Counted from the first letter of the stretch, positions 47,580-58,319 are shown. The stretch: DNA of 64,000 bases from Alentia gelatinosa (GCA_950022655.1 OX465579.1:74349193-74413192); one strand, 5' to 3'. Numbers and translations are program-made. Notes: generated from the letters alone by a model not told the origin.

Positions 47580-47835
47580 CGTCCGTGGGCGTTGTTCGCC
47601 GGAATTGCCTTCACTCCTCAAGACGCATGTCCGCCATGGACGCTGGTGGTCGGCGGGTTGCTCTCTCGTTGTTATGAATGACACACAGCCGCCTCCTCAC
47701 CGGAACAAGCGCCAGGAGGAACGCTAGGTCAACGTGCCCCTTGACCCGTGATGCTTTGCGGCACCGGAGCACGACGCGGCAGGCAAATGGCCGACTGACC
47801 CCGGCGACAAGGTCACACCTCATCAGTTTGGGTCT
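47580..47835. promoter_or_regulatory. CpG-rich patch, possible promoter
   Basis: CpG density rises sharply (GGGCGTTGTTCGCCGGAATT, CACGACGCGGCAGGC, GGTCGGCGGG). An ATG in a good context (CCGCCATGGACG, 47636) opens only about 16 codons on the + strand. A 75-codon - frame covers the patch but is not recognised. A promoter is possible. Confidence 0.3.
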
Positions 47836-47839
47836 CACA

Positions 47840-48535
47840 ACACAGGATCAATAATTTAGCTACCTCGACTCGTGTATATGTACACAAAGAGAGGGGATTA
47901 TTTGAGCCATTATGAAATGTTCAATTCAGGATAGGTCATTTGACAGCTGCGGCAACCAGACAAATAGAACGTCCGTTGCATTATTTAATGAGGAAGAACT
48001 TTATATGACTTTGTCCTATTGGCGGTTTGTATTTGTGATCGATTTGTTGGACATTCCGTAGAATTGACACATATATTCCTGCTCGCCTGCCTTCGAATTA
48101 CACTGTGTGTAGTGCATTAGAAAGCGAGGCATTCATCATGAATGTACATATACCTCATCCTCGCAATACCAGATTTAATTACGCAAAACAGAAGTCAATA
48201 ATTTAACGCAGCAGAAAAACGGAAAACAGTTTGTAACAACCGACACTGTATCATATCGTTCCGAAGCAGCATTAAGTCAAATCACATAATTCAGATATCG
48301 ATGGTTTATAATGATTTAGTAACTCCATTGATATATCAGGCGTGGTGGTAGACCTCTCATAGTCATTTCTGAAGATGTGAAACCCATTCGGTAAATCGAG
48401 GTCTGAATATACACATCATTGAAGTTGCCCTTTACGGATTTGTCTCCGCCATCCCTCTACGTCAAACCACCTCCACTAGGCAGAGCCCTAAAGCAACCCC
48501 TATGAATCCATCACCGCCAGTGACCTTAGGAGCAA
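47840..48535. other. Non-coding AT-rich stretch
   Basis: Nothing recognisable. Confidence 0.35.
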
Positions 48536-48554
48536 TCGGAAATGGGAGCATCTC

Positions 48555-48595
48555 CCTGGCCGGAAGCTATAGGTCACTTCCGGTCGGCTATTGTT
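48555..48595. promoter_or_regulatory. Paired inverted ETS sites
   Basis: CCGGAAG (48559-48565) and CACTTCCGG (about 48574-48582) form an inverted pair of ETS-type sites in a locally GC-richer segment. This could be a small TATA-less promoter for a + strand transcript ending at the AATAAA 49218-49223. The only ATG frame right downstream (48701) is 21 codons long. Confidence 0.3.
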
Positions 48596-49217
48596 TAAAC
48601 AGGTTCGCGGTCGCCACCAGAGAGCTGGACCTGGACAGTTCTAGGCGTGTGCAGAGCGGATGGTGTTTGTAAAGACCGAGTTCGGTTAACTATTACGTTT
48701 ATGGGGATTCCTCGTGTCCTTTTGGACTTTGAAATTGAAAAGATGTCTCTACCTTTCAAAATCTAAGGAGTATTTTCTCCTGTGCAAAGAGCTTCAACTA
48801 AAGGTTAATGTTTACAAACTGAGCAGAGCTTCTGTTGAGGTAGATAAAGATAATGTGAACAAATATCGATCCCAGTTTCCTTTCCGCTTTAGTATACCAT
48901 TAGGTTTTGCTCTATTTACCTATGTTCCATCCCACTATTGCACTTTTGCAGGACTAATGCAGATACTGGGAAATATGGATATAACATGTGATACTGAGAG
49001 AAGCCTCCCTTTTAGAGCTATATTGGCCAGGTCACAGAGCCATATCGCCAATGTTGTTGCACCCACTGACCCTATCCCATAATGCACTTAGGCCATATCC
49101 CTGTGCATTACTACGTCAATTAGACCCCTGCAATCCTGCATTCAGGCCCAGGTTAATAATATACCTTCGACCCAGCACACCTGAGTTCATTCCTGTTACG
49201 TCATGAAACATCCAATC

Positions 49218-49223
49218 AATAAA
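49218..49223 (+). terminator. Possible polyadenylation signal AATAAA
   Basis: AATAAA is followed by AGATTTTGGTTTGTTAAGG, a GU-rich downstream element on the transcript. It could end a transcript starting near 48600. Chance occurrence is common in AT-rich DNA. Confidence 0.25.
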
Positions 49224-49309
49224 GATTTTGGTTTGTTAAGGCTGATCGTCTGTGATCGTGTACCGGAAAGAAGACACAAGAGTCCGATGTTGTGGTTGCC
49301 CAGATCTGT

Positions 49310-49588
49310 GTGGGGAGTTAGTTCACTGCAGCCATCTTTCTCCTCCACACCTGGTGCCCAGTGTTAGACTACTGTATCAAAGGCCGGTTCTTCCCATATC
49401 AGGTGTATGTGGTGTGAGAAGTAAAAGACCTCTCACATTGGTAAATATGCATGAATGGGATTTCTACTTGAATTCATCTCATAGATTCGAATACAATCCC
49501 TGTTGTGTAAAACCAGTGAAAAAGGGCTGAACTCATTGATTGTCCCTACATACCACCAGGATCCCCTTGGACGTTAAACAGAAAAATA
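49310..49588 (+). mobile_element. tRNA-derived SINE, copy 3 (internally deleted head)
   Basis: It begins with an A-box remnant GAGTTAGTTCACTGCAGCC and jumps directly into the body shared with the copies at 62165 and 62925. The shared words are TTTCTCCTCCA-type, TATCAAAGGCCGG, GTGTGAGAAGTAAAAGACC, GGGATTTCTACTTGAATTCA and TCTCATAGATTCG. It ends with CCTTGGACGTTAAACAGAAA at 49569-49588, a tail form I associate with molluscan SINEs. The anticodon and B-box part of the tRNA head is missing. Confidence 0.75.
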
Positions 49589-49654
49589 TCATTCAGATCT
49601 GAGCTTCACTTAACTGTTAGTGTTGGTTAGGAATGGAGGGCAGTGTGGACTTAC

Positions 49655-49751
49655 CTGTAAAAGCGCATGGTATGGTGGTGAGAAAGATCTTCTGACAGCG
49701 AACAGGTACTCCCGTCTCTCCGTGTTGCATGTCCCTGATGATCTTCTCCAT
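49655..49751 (-). CDS. R7-family RGS protein, DEP-domain exon
   Basis: This 97-base exon encodes 32 codons plus the first base of the next (MEKIIRDMQHGETGVP then VRCQKIFLTTIPCAFT, G split). It opens directly after the acceptor CTTTTAACTTTCAG and closes at the donor ACAG|GTAAGT. It corresponds to the start of the DEP domain of R7 RGS proteins (RGS6, 7, 9, 11; worm EGL-10/EAT-16). There, an exon with the same boundaries reads M/I-E-x-x-x-x-x-MQ, then G-V/I, then IP/VP and ends in a T/SG split codon. R7 RGS proteins pair with Gbeta5 and speed GTP hydrolysis on Gi/o in neurons; the DEP part binds the membrane anchor R7BP/R9AP. DMQ, ETGV and the ending TG favour RGS9/11, while the VR...K.FL..IP pattern also fits RGS6/7. 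The other exons are not found, so large introns are likely; the gene would continue to lower coordinates. Confidence 0.75.
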
Positions 49752-49759
49752 CTGAAAGT

Positions 49760-50190
49760 TAAAAGAGGATGAGCAGAAGTTAAATTCAAAACCGTATTCA
49801 AACGTACAGATTGGATTTGGAATGTCGAGATCCTTATTTGATATTAAATGCATGTAAATGCCAAAGTATAATGGAATAATTGGTGATAGGGATAAATTTG
49901 TGAACTAAAGTGATGAGTATTGATTAAATGAAATTTAACCAAATGTTAAACAAAATTGTATTAACATTCATTGGTATGGAGGCATATATACCAGTTGATT
50001 TACATACGAATACATACGAATGGGAATGCCTGGTGTGGAGGATATACCGTTACATAATCTTTGTCAGCTACTTTTGTCTATGTAATCATTTCATCAAAAT
50101 AATACGTTAAAAATACAATGTACACGTATACCATAATGTTTCCGTGTATAAATGTTGTGATAGAGGTTTTATGTAAAGCAAATGGTATTT
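49760..50190. other. Presumed intron of the RGS gene (upstream side)
   Basis: The polypyrimidine tract and acceptor of the DEP exon lie at 49752-49775 when read on the - strand. Beyond it the DNA is AT-rich with no second exon recognised. A 60-codon + frame at 49928-50110 is not considered real. Confidence 0.4.
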
Positions 50191-50193
50191 GGT

Positions 50194-50560
50194 CTAACAT
50201 TTCAGTTCACTTAATGTATTAGATACATAGAAATGTACAGCAATCGAAGGGAATCGCCTGTTTGTCAATTCACTTCTCATTCTGTACTGCCCACATTGAT
50301 TGCTATAGCCTAAGGCCAAATTCTCTCCATTTAAAAAGGCATTGATCGATTGTGTTAAAAATGAACGCTTCTGGGAAATGTCCAATCTAATACAACGGGT
50401 TGGTTTGGCGAAAGGACAAGCCTCCATATAACTGTTGATTCGGACAAAAAGAACTAAGGAAAAAGATCCGGCTACAGCTGGTTGATCATCCACAATAATT
50501 ACAGGCGGCAGTGTTCCGGAACTGCGGAGCTTGCGTTGTATTTTTCACGTTCGGGTGTAT
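50194..50560 (-). CDS. Unassigned open frame
   Basis: A - strand frame is open from just below 50565 to the stop at 50196-50194 (about 120 codons). It has no ATG at its start; the first internal ATG is at about codon 44 (SYMEACPFAKPTRCIRL). Segments such as LRSSGTLPPVIIVDDQP, FSLVLFVRINSY and NGENLALGYSNQCGQYRMRS look protein-like, but I recognise no domain. It lies 440 bases upstream of the RGS DEP exon on the same strand, where R7 RGS N-terminal exons are usually short and different, so it is not obviously part of that gene. A transposon relic or chance frame are alternatives. Confidence 0.22.
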
Positions 50561-50826
50561 AGGGATGTCCAGTAACTTGTAAATTGAGGGTGTTTTACGT
50601 CAAAGCAACAGCCAGGCTCATCATGGCGAGATTGAAATATGAACAAAGGATGACAGACAAGTAGGAAACACAGCGCTATGGCAGAACCTCGAATCCTGCA
50701 CCCAACAATACGCAGGCCATCGCGCTATCGACAGAGCTATCCTGCCGCCGATACCCAATAAAATCTAGAGTTGAGGGAATGATGTTCCCTTAAGCCAAAA
50801 ACAAAAATAGGTGTGTTTCTGGTTAT

Positions 50827-50839
50827 CCCCCCCCCCCCC
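50827..50839 (+). repeat. C13 homopolymer
   Basis: Thirteen consecutive C. Others of similar length occur at 24932 (G13), 36844 (G14), 51959 (C15) and 55519 (C17). Confidence 0.9.
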
Positions 50840-50899
50840 TCACTACCTAGTAAAACCTTAGGCCCCCAAATCTACCTAAAAATAAAAAATTCGGGTAGT

Positions 50900-51315
50900 G
50901 ACCGAGAAAGGAGGAAAATGCAAAAAGATAAAACAGGCCACAATCTGTAGATCTTAGGTTTGAGGAATATTTATTGTTGATCGTGATAGCGGGAGGGGGA
51001 AAAACAATAATACCCCTTCCCTACCTAGGTTTTTCGGGAGCGGTAACCAGCAACACACCTTTCTGTCTCTAAGACCGGGCACCCACAAAAGTCCTGTCTC
51101 GTCTTCTATGTAACCGACTACAACAATTGGAAAACTACAACTTCTCAGTGTCATATGACCTGAATGTATTTTTAACGCGTCATACTGCGTATTCTTACCA
51201 CCATTGTATTGTTGTATTGCACCACGTTTTCCGATCCTTGCAAGGAAGAACGCCACCACTAGGCGATTGTATTGGTATCAATCACATTTTTTCTCCTGAA
51301 TAATAATTTAAAAAA
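50900..51315. other. Non-coding stretch
   Basis: A 101-codon - frame (50954-51259) covers much of this, but it begins with GTG and has no recognisable motif. The right end is A-rich (51308-51320). Confidence 0.3.
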
Positions 51316-51319
51316 AAAA

Positions 51320-51957
51320 CATATCGTAGCGTATCGGTGCGCGTCGGTTCGCGTCGGTGCGCGTCGTAACGTGTTGGGAGGGTGCATGAAAAAGGTATCA
51401 TGGTCCCGATACACCCCGATATAGCTCACGATGCAACCAGCATAATCAACCATTTTTCTTTTATAATTCCAGAAATAATGCATATTTATGATTGATAATT
51501 TATTTGTAGATACAAAACAATATTATATGATATTTCATAATGATATTTAATGAAAAAAATTAGTTCCAATTGAAGTATGAAATGATCGATTTGAGACCTT
51601 TATCTATTATCAAATTTCACCATATTTGCAAAGCGGTATTACATTATATATTCCAGATATTCTGAAAATTTTATAATATTTTGTTGATTATTTCATATGA
51701 TTTCCCGTTCAAAGTGTCACCGATACCTTCCGACGCACACCGACGCGCCACAACAATCGATACATGATCGATTGTTGTAGACCCTCTACGATACGGGTTC
51801 TTTTTCGTAGCGCGTCGGTGCGCATTGGTGCACGTCGGTGCGTTATCGTAGAAACCTGACTAACTGCCCCGATATGTGCTACGATTTTGCTACGATATGG
51901 ATTTTGTATCGGGAGGTCAATATCGGTGCGCATCGGGAGCTCGGTGGACACCCCCCC
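51320..51957. mobile_element. Larger decayed relative of the Harbinger-like MITE family
   Basis: The right end, CGGGAGCTCGGTGGACACC, matches the terminal phrase CGGGAGCTCAGTGGACGCC of copy B, but the last bases run into a C7TC15 tract. Both halves are loaded with GTCGGTGCGCGTCGG-type words that mirror each other (51325-51370 against 51720-51850). The exact centre is ACAACAATCGAT/ATCGATTGTTGT at 51750-51778, a perfect 12-bp stem with a 5-base loop. The left GGCCC end was not found. It probably is a longer family member whose ends decayed. Confidence 0.6.
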
Positions 51958-51958
51958 T

Positions 51959-51973
51959 CCCCCCCCCCCCCCC
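51959..51973 (+). repeat. C15 homopolymer
   Basis: Fifteen C follow a C7T run. It sits exactly where the MITE right terminus should continue. Confidence 0.9.
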
Positions 51974-51979
51974 ACAATT

Positions 51980-53440
51980 AGGTTAGTTCCTAACCTGCTA
52001 ATGTTTTTTGTACTAATTGAATATTTCACTTAAGGTATGTTACGATTAGCCAGGTACCATATAACAGAGACTATGTAATCACAATATGAATAGCTACGTA
52101 TAGGATCGTAGACCACAAATGTACTGTAGCTTAGTAGCAAAATGATCCTCGAACACCAACGTTCTCGTTAATTACATACCGGTACAGACCATAGCAGACG
52201 ATTTTTGTAATAACCCGGGGTTATTTGTCCAACTATTTCTTTGTTGAGTGGAAGTGGGTTGTATAATTTTTCATATATGGAATACCTTTCCCTCGTAGAG
52301 TAAGGAAATGTTCGGTGCAGCTTCCAGTGTAACATCCCCGATGTAGTTGGCACGTTCCTGACCTGTCACTACTTTGCAGCATGATTACCGCCGCCGTTGA
52401 GATCGATTTCGTTCAAAATCACCGTCGCTCTAGGAATAAATCAACGCCCATTGCGACCATCTCCGCTGTTGGCCTTCAGGAAGTGCTACCTCTCTACTTA
52501 GTGTCTGGGTCACGTGACTCCCCCGTTGATGACGCCCTCTGGTGGTGTCGCTGGTCGGAGATGGGCGATAAGGTCGTGCCTAACGCTGGGGCACTAAACC
52601 AATAGGCAAACGGCGGCCAATGCAGCGAACCCACGGGCAGCATATATGTAATGTTACAATGTCGGCTAAGAGACCGATCCTGTCAAAATAAATATCTACC
52701 GATGCATGCCCAGGATATCAATGTTTTCTAAAATCAGTAATAATTTGAAAGATATCTTGTCATTTGTTTTAGAAATATGATCAATAATGTAGATTTTAAT
52801 CTGCACGATTTCTGAAATGTGCAATTTGCATAATCTGTAAAAAAAATATATGTCTGTCGATGTATACCCAGGATATCTTCTGTTTTTATATATAAAGGTG
52901 GATATCCTCTTTACTGCTCTAGAATCAAAGCTCTGTTGAAAAATACCCTATGAAATGTCATTCTAGTATCTCACTGAGGCACCAAACCCTTTAGGCAAAT
53001 GGCAAACAATGCCCAGTGTATCAATGCATCATTGTTATATAGATCTATACCATCTGCTGTGCTTTAGAGTCAAAGCTGTGTTGACAAAAATCAAAATCAA
53101 ATACCATCAATTATATCATTGCTAACAACTATCATGAATTCCTTCCTATATTTCTGGGTCGTTAACCTATGGTTGCATGGTCCAATTAACCTAAACAAAC
53201 AGTACACATCGGAAGAATTCGAAATCCGCTCTGATACGTACATTTTATGTCATGCATTCTAATAGGCGGAAACTCATAAACATGAATGTGAAGCTCATAC
53301 CAACACCATTATAAATGTATCATTAGTTGTGTGCCAACAACCCATAAAGTCTACACACCTATATGTGGTGGGCTTACACGCAATTACTACATCCTGGCCA
53401 TCACAACTTCTGTACTAATTACACGAGTATGTATATATAG
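51980..53440. other. Non-coding stretch with a small direct repeat pair
   Basis: Related phrases at 52692 (ATCTACCGATGCATGCCCAG then GATATCAATGTTTTC) and 52850 (GTCTGTCGATGTATACCCAG then GATATCTTCTGTTTT) lie 158 bases apart. GGGGCACTAAACCAATAGGC (52589) and GAGGCACCAAACCCTTTAGG (52976) are a second related pair. This suggests an old duplicated segment. A + frame from ATG 52381 (74 codons) lies in a GC-richer patch but is not recognised. Confidence 0.35.
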
Positions 53441-53446
53441 CACAGC

Positions 53447-53917
53447 ATGTCCAGCAAAAACTCGGTGAGAATGCTTAAGGCCATTAAACGCAAGATCAGC
53501 TCGGACATAAATCTAACCTCACCATATTGCAAATCTTTCACCATGTTAACCCTTTCCAGCCGAGCAGACTGGTGGGTGGCAGATGGCCCTAGGCAGTATG
53601 TCTTTATGGGGCGAAAATGCCTTGAGGCATTCAATTTTTCTTTTCTTTTGACGTTAATAGAAGAGCTTCATCATTCACATATACATTTTCTTATGATTAT
53701 AAATATATTTCCACATTTAACACAGATTACTTTCTTATCCCTGTATTTACTGAAAATTGCTTTGACAAGCAATTCTCGCCCTTCCCGTTCACACCGCCAA
53801 AAGGTATTCTCAACCTTCTTTATAAAATACTCTGTTAAAGAGGGAATTTCCTATACACAAGCGAGCTATAAATGCAATATATATCACACACAGTCGTGTG
53901 TGGCTGTCAGAGGGTAG
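53447..53917 (+). CDS. Hypothetical reading frame, 156 codons, low support
   Basis: It starts with ATG (MSSKNSVRMLKAIKRKISSD) and stays open for 156 codons, the longest ATG frame outside the explained regions. The first 60 codons look balanced and basic; the rest turns into hydrophobic, low-complexity sequence in AT-rich DNA. No family is recognised. TATATATAG at 53432-53440 is only 7 bases from the ATG, too close to be its TATA box. The first part could be an exon read into its intron. Confidence 0.2.
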   Translation: MSSKNSVRMLKAIKRKISSDINLTSPYCKSFTMLTLSSRADWWVADGPRQYVFMGRKCLEAFNFSFLLTLIEELHHSHIHFLMIINIFPHLTQITFLSLYLLKIALTSNSRPSRSHRQKVFSTFFIKYSVKEGISYTQASYKCNIYHTQSCVAVRG

Positions 53918-53919
53918 GT

Positions 53920-56695
53920 ATACGAAAGAGCTAGTAATTCTCCAACAGATGATGATGCCCTTGTAGACCAATACAACGTTTACAGAGAATTATGTTGTAT
54001 GTTGTAACATATGGAGAAGATATTGAAAAAACTATTGTTGTAAGCATAGCAAAATGGTGTTTTTCCTTCTGTTATAGAACATTCATTATTTTTTTCTGAA
54101 AAACATTCTAAAATGAATAGTGGTTAAACCGTTTCTGAAATATTGACTGGGGTAATACATAAAACTAATCAGACAGGGATCCAGACTATTCACTACATTC
54201 TATTGCTGACATTTGTCAATCTTCAACGAGGTGTTCGCAGAATCATTCATTCATGTCAAAAAATACCTTTTCTCTAACATCACCACTTTCACCAATATCT
54301 AAACTTCGGTGCAAGAATAGTGCAAAACCGATCTAAAGATCTAAAGTGGGGACGGTCCCCAATGCCTATACGGACAGAGCCCTTTTACTGTCTGACCAGC
54401 TACAAATCGGCCTTTTGCGTTTTGGAGATCACATGACACATGGTCTGGCCTCAGCCATTCTGGTTACATTAAAGAGGATAATCGACCTCTGGGCTTGGTG
54501 ATATAGTATGATGGCGACCTGCATGCCACCATCATGTTGGCTTAATGGTTAACATAACGGCAGAAGTCTACTGTTCATCAGAGTGCTCCATACTTGAGGT
54601 ATATAATATACCCTCGATCAGGGTATCAATTATTATTCCTCCTGACAATATTGATATACTCTATATCGCGAATGTTTCAAACTGATGGAATCTAGCTGAT
54701 GAAGGGCGTATCACACATATCTTTACATAAATAGATATTACACTGTACAATAAAGTTCCATACAGTTAGGTAACTAGAAAACATAAAATGATAAATCCGT
54801 AATTTTGCCCCCGCCGCCAAAGAAAACATTTCATTGTAAAAGCGATTGGTACGAACTATATTGGCGCCATCTTCATGTATCGCACTAGAACTCCCATATT
54901 TTCCTGGCGGATGTCCATGGAACAAGTATACACTCTATGCCATATAGAGATTGTGACAGGTAGGATCATGTTTTATTCCTTCGGGCCATTCTCATGTATT
55001 CCATTGGCAATGTAGAATACATTAATGTTTTCCTCTATATACATTTGTTGATAACAACCAGTCCCTGTCCACATTTATTTGCTTGTGTTCTGTACATAAT
55101 TTCCTTTGACACTTATAGTACGTCTCTAATAAAAGAATCGATCAAATCTATCCGGTAACAATGTATTCCCCGTTAACTATTTCCCATTTTCAAACTCTTG
55201 CTTTTATAGCCCATAATAAAAAGAAACTCCGACGATGTCGATTACGGGGTGTGGGCCTCTCTGTGACGCCAAATGCGCTAAGTAGTATGTGAAAACTGGA
55301 TTTTGATTGTGGCTATTAATACAAATTGACGATCTGATGGAATGAGGAATTCAACATATCCTTCCCCTAGTCACTGACTTGTGATAAGCATTAACGAGTT
55401 ATGTTTTGTAAAGGTACTAAATTGTGTATGGATTTTGTCAAACATCGCGTTGGCCCAGTGACTACTGAGTAAGACCACTAAAAACGGGGGCAAGTCAAAT
55501 CCAGGTACTGAATTTAAGCCCCCCCCCCCCCCCCCACCTCCTCCTCAAATGTAACCCTTACCGGTTTGGATTAAAAGAGTGGTCATCCAATCCAACGGAT
55601 GAAGGACGTTGTCACTTAATTATTTGTAACATTGACTATAAGGTTCAAGTCGACCTTAGTAACGGAAAGTCTTATTCAGCCTCCATTATGTCTGGGTTAT
55701 GTAAGACCATCATAATCGTATAGGCCTAATGTGACCTAACGTGTTAAATCAAGCTCAGCAAGCCCATCGACTGTGATATAGATCTCCCTCATGTCGGTTT
55801 GAGTCCATGTATAATCTATGTATATTTGTGGAGATTGGATGGGCATACATTATGTCTATTGTGGTGCGAGTTATTGGTCGTATTGTGAACGTCATTGTGG
55901 AAATAATGACTGACCTAACAATGAGACATCTCATTACATAAAGTCATGTTGCAGTTTTTGCCTGGAAGTTTGTCGTGATACACTTTTGCACTTGGTGACG
56001 CTCACCTGTTCTGGTTGTACAATCAACCAGGAATGGCTAGCCTAATGGTAGATGGAAGAGCGCAATTAATCAGAATAACAAAATACTAGCACGAGCCATG
56101 GCCTAAATCTTGATGGGTCCTATATGGGGGGTGGGGCAAATAAATAATTTTGCTGGCCATCGCAAGATGAGGTAGTGTAGCAAGTGTTTGAATATGGACA
56201 CCTTGTTGCATTCGGCCAATGTACAGTCTTTCGACTTGTACCGTAAAGTGGGATTACTTCATGGTACTGTAAGGAAACGGTTTAAATGTATTATAGATTA
56301 ATACTATTCACGCCCCTGTCATTCCATAAGCAATGTATGATGTTACTCATATTACAACGTGAAGGGTTTAAGGGCAGGACACTGGTAATCGCTCTCAGGG
56401 TTAGTGTATAATTAACTTGAAGTATTGATGTAGTCGAGAGGCATAAGATGCATAAAATGCGGTGGGGATTGGGCAGCCTTTGAAACTTGCCCTAGTTAAC
56501 TAGAGATTATCCGTAAAACGTGGTGTAATCAGAATACATGATATTTCTATTGATATTGGAAATTGATTCAAACCCCAAACAAACAAAAAACTTCATTGTA
56601 ACTGATACGTATACGAGTACATTCTAATTGTGACAATTAAATCTGCTGGCCGTTATAGATGTTTTGGACAAACGACCTTCTAGTCATTAGACGAT
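53920..56695. other. Non-coding stretch with C17 homopolymer
   Basis: No exon is recognised. A run of 17 C occupies 55519-55535. The - frame at 54692-54925 is short and unrecognised. Otherwise AT-rich unique-looking sequence. Confidence 0.4.
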
Positions 56696-56699
56696 TTTC

Positions 56700-57060
56700 A
56701 CCCAGAGAGAGGCCGGCGCATGCGCATGTCAGCAGGCAGGCTCAGGTGTATGTCGTGCGAACAGGTCAGAACGCGAACACACAGAGAAAGGGACAGTGTT
56801 TGCCCAAGCAGCGCTGACTGTTGACAGAGAGGGTAATGAGCAGTTACCAGCACCACAGCCCAGCTGAGCAGTAGCCTGGGGAGCTGCTCAGCTGGATAAT
56901 TCGGCGATCTATGTCACACAGAGCAGCAACATTATACTGCTAGTTATAGATATAATGATCATATATTGCCAATGACACATGTCTTGCTGCTATTTAGATG
57001 GACTGCCTTCACCATGAGCAGTGCCAGGCCAGCTACACACAGATCAAGACGTACAGACAG
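56700..57060 (+). promoter_or_regulatory. NRF1 site and perfect hairpin, promoter-like patch
   Basis: GCGCATGCGC at 56716-56725 is a full NRF1 palindrome in a GC-richer patch. At 56860-56895 CCAGCTGAGCAG and CTGCTCAGCTGG form a perfect 12-bp stem with a 12-base loop, containing two CAGCTG E-boxes. Downstream ATGs at 56998 and 57014 open 35 and about 28 codons, the second reading MSSARPATHRSRRTDRRTD. Neither is recognised. A promoter with a short first exon is possible. Confidence 0.3.
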
Positions 57061-57224
57061 ACGAACGGATGCTGCGCAAATCAAAACCGTAGGCTAGACT
57101 AGAGGCGAGATACCGATTACGTTTGATCTACAGAGCATTCCTTCAGATATAAACATAAGTCTTGAAACCACAAGTGATAGATGCATCGCGCATGTCAGGG
57201 CAAGACCTGTCAGCTTTACATGTA

Positions 57225-58310
57225 CAGTAAAACCCCTCTTCCGGGACACCCCGCTTAAGGGGACACCCCGCTTTAGGGGACAATTTGCTCGGAACGGAAA
57301 TTTCTTCCTCTATTAAGAGTTTATTTTAACCCCGCTTCAGGGGACACCCCGCTTCAGGGGACACCCCGCTTAAGGGGACACCCCGCTTTAGGGGACAGTT
57401 TTTCGGTACAGAAATGCTTCAAAACCCCGCTCAAGGGGACAGTTTGGGGGGACATCTTATCAAAAACATCCCAGATTATAACAAAATCCGTGTTTATGCT
57501 GCTCGTTTGTTTACGGGACAGATATTTTTGCAACCAGAACGATCGACTAAGCATTCCCGGGCGGGCCCGGGCGGCCGGAGTGTGTTGTTTGAATGTTAAT
57601 CCCTACATCTCTAGCGGCACTGGGCGGGCCACAGTGAGTGAATATTAGTACCAGTGATTTTAGCGCCTGCTGAAGGTGTCTGGTAATAAGAGGCCCGCTT
57701 ACAGGTTAGTGGTGGGCGGCTCAGGGCGGGTAGGAGGCTTTGAAGGTGCGATACCTCAGCGGACCTCACCCCCAGACACCCCCTTCAATGAGGTGGACCT
57801 GCTGGACCTCCAGGAGATGCCTCCCTGGGACTGTGAAACTGTTCTTTGAACTGTGATGGATGCTGTAAATACATTTATCCTACCCCGCATATAAATCTCC
57901 ATAGACTTAACATGGTGTGACTGTATTTATATGCCACGGGTGACATTCGTTGTCTTCTGCTACAGATATCACTCAGCTCCGCTTCGTGATATCATTCCGC
58001 GAAAACAACTCATGCCATATAAACAATTGTATGAAATTTCGTGACGTTTCTTGATAGTATAACTTGTCTATTTATTTTCTAATTTGTATATTTGTTTATA
58101 TTTATTTGGTATTTATTTTCTATATATTTGCTTAGAATATGTTATTAATAACCCTTTTAACCTAATAACCAGTGTTTGTTTCCTTCGTTTATGTACGTAT
58201 TCTCTATTGTGTAACTATTGGCAGACTGAAAACCCCGCTTAAGGGGACACCCCGCTTAAGGGGACACTTGGCTCGGAACGGAGGGTGTCCCCTTAAGAGG
58301 GGTTTTACTG
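57225..58310. mobile_element. Pogo/Tigger-like MITE, 1086 bp, TA target duplication
   Basis: The element begins CAGTAAAACCCCTCTT and ends AAGAGGGGTTTTACTG, perfect 16-bp inverted ends, with TA on each side (57223-57224 and 58311-58312). Subterminal sequence also mirrors (GGGACACCC; TTTGCTCGGAACGGA against CTTGGCTCGGAACGGA). Inside both ends a 17-base unit CACCCCGCTTAAGGGGA, or variants with TTTA or TTCA, is repeated about eight times. There is no transposase frame. TA duplication with CAGTAAAACC-type ends is typical of pogo/Tigger relatives of Tc1/mariner; that placement is inferred. A second MITE is nested at 57875-58020. Confidence 0.85.
57875..58020 (-). mobile_element. Nested two-module palindromic MITE, copy 3 (diverged, reversed)
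   Basis: Read on the - strand it has the same order as the copies at 31512 and 39135. First comes a hairpin centred on GATATCACGAAGCGGAGCTG AGTGATATC, then a module with ATGTTAAGTCTATGGAGA, ending GCGGGGTAGGATAA (compare CGGGGTGAGATAA). Module two here has its own inverted ends TGGCATATAAAT/ATTTATATGC. It lies inside the pogo-like element and so inserted after it. Confidence 0.65.
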
Positions 58311-58319
58311 TACATGGCA

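Noticed and set aside
48714..49082. 122-codon + frame upstream of an AATAAA
   Set aside because: No ATG start (GTG); the nearest upstream ATG (48701) is in another frame with only 21 codons. No family recognised.
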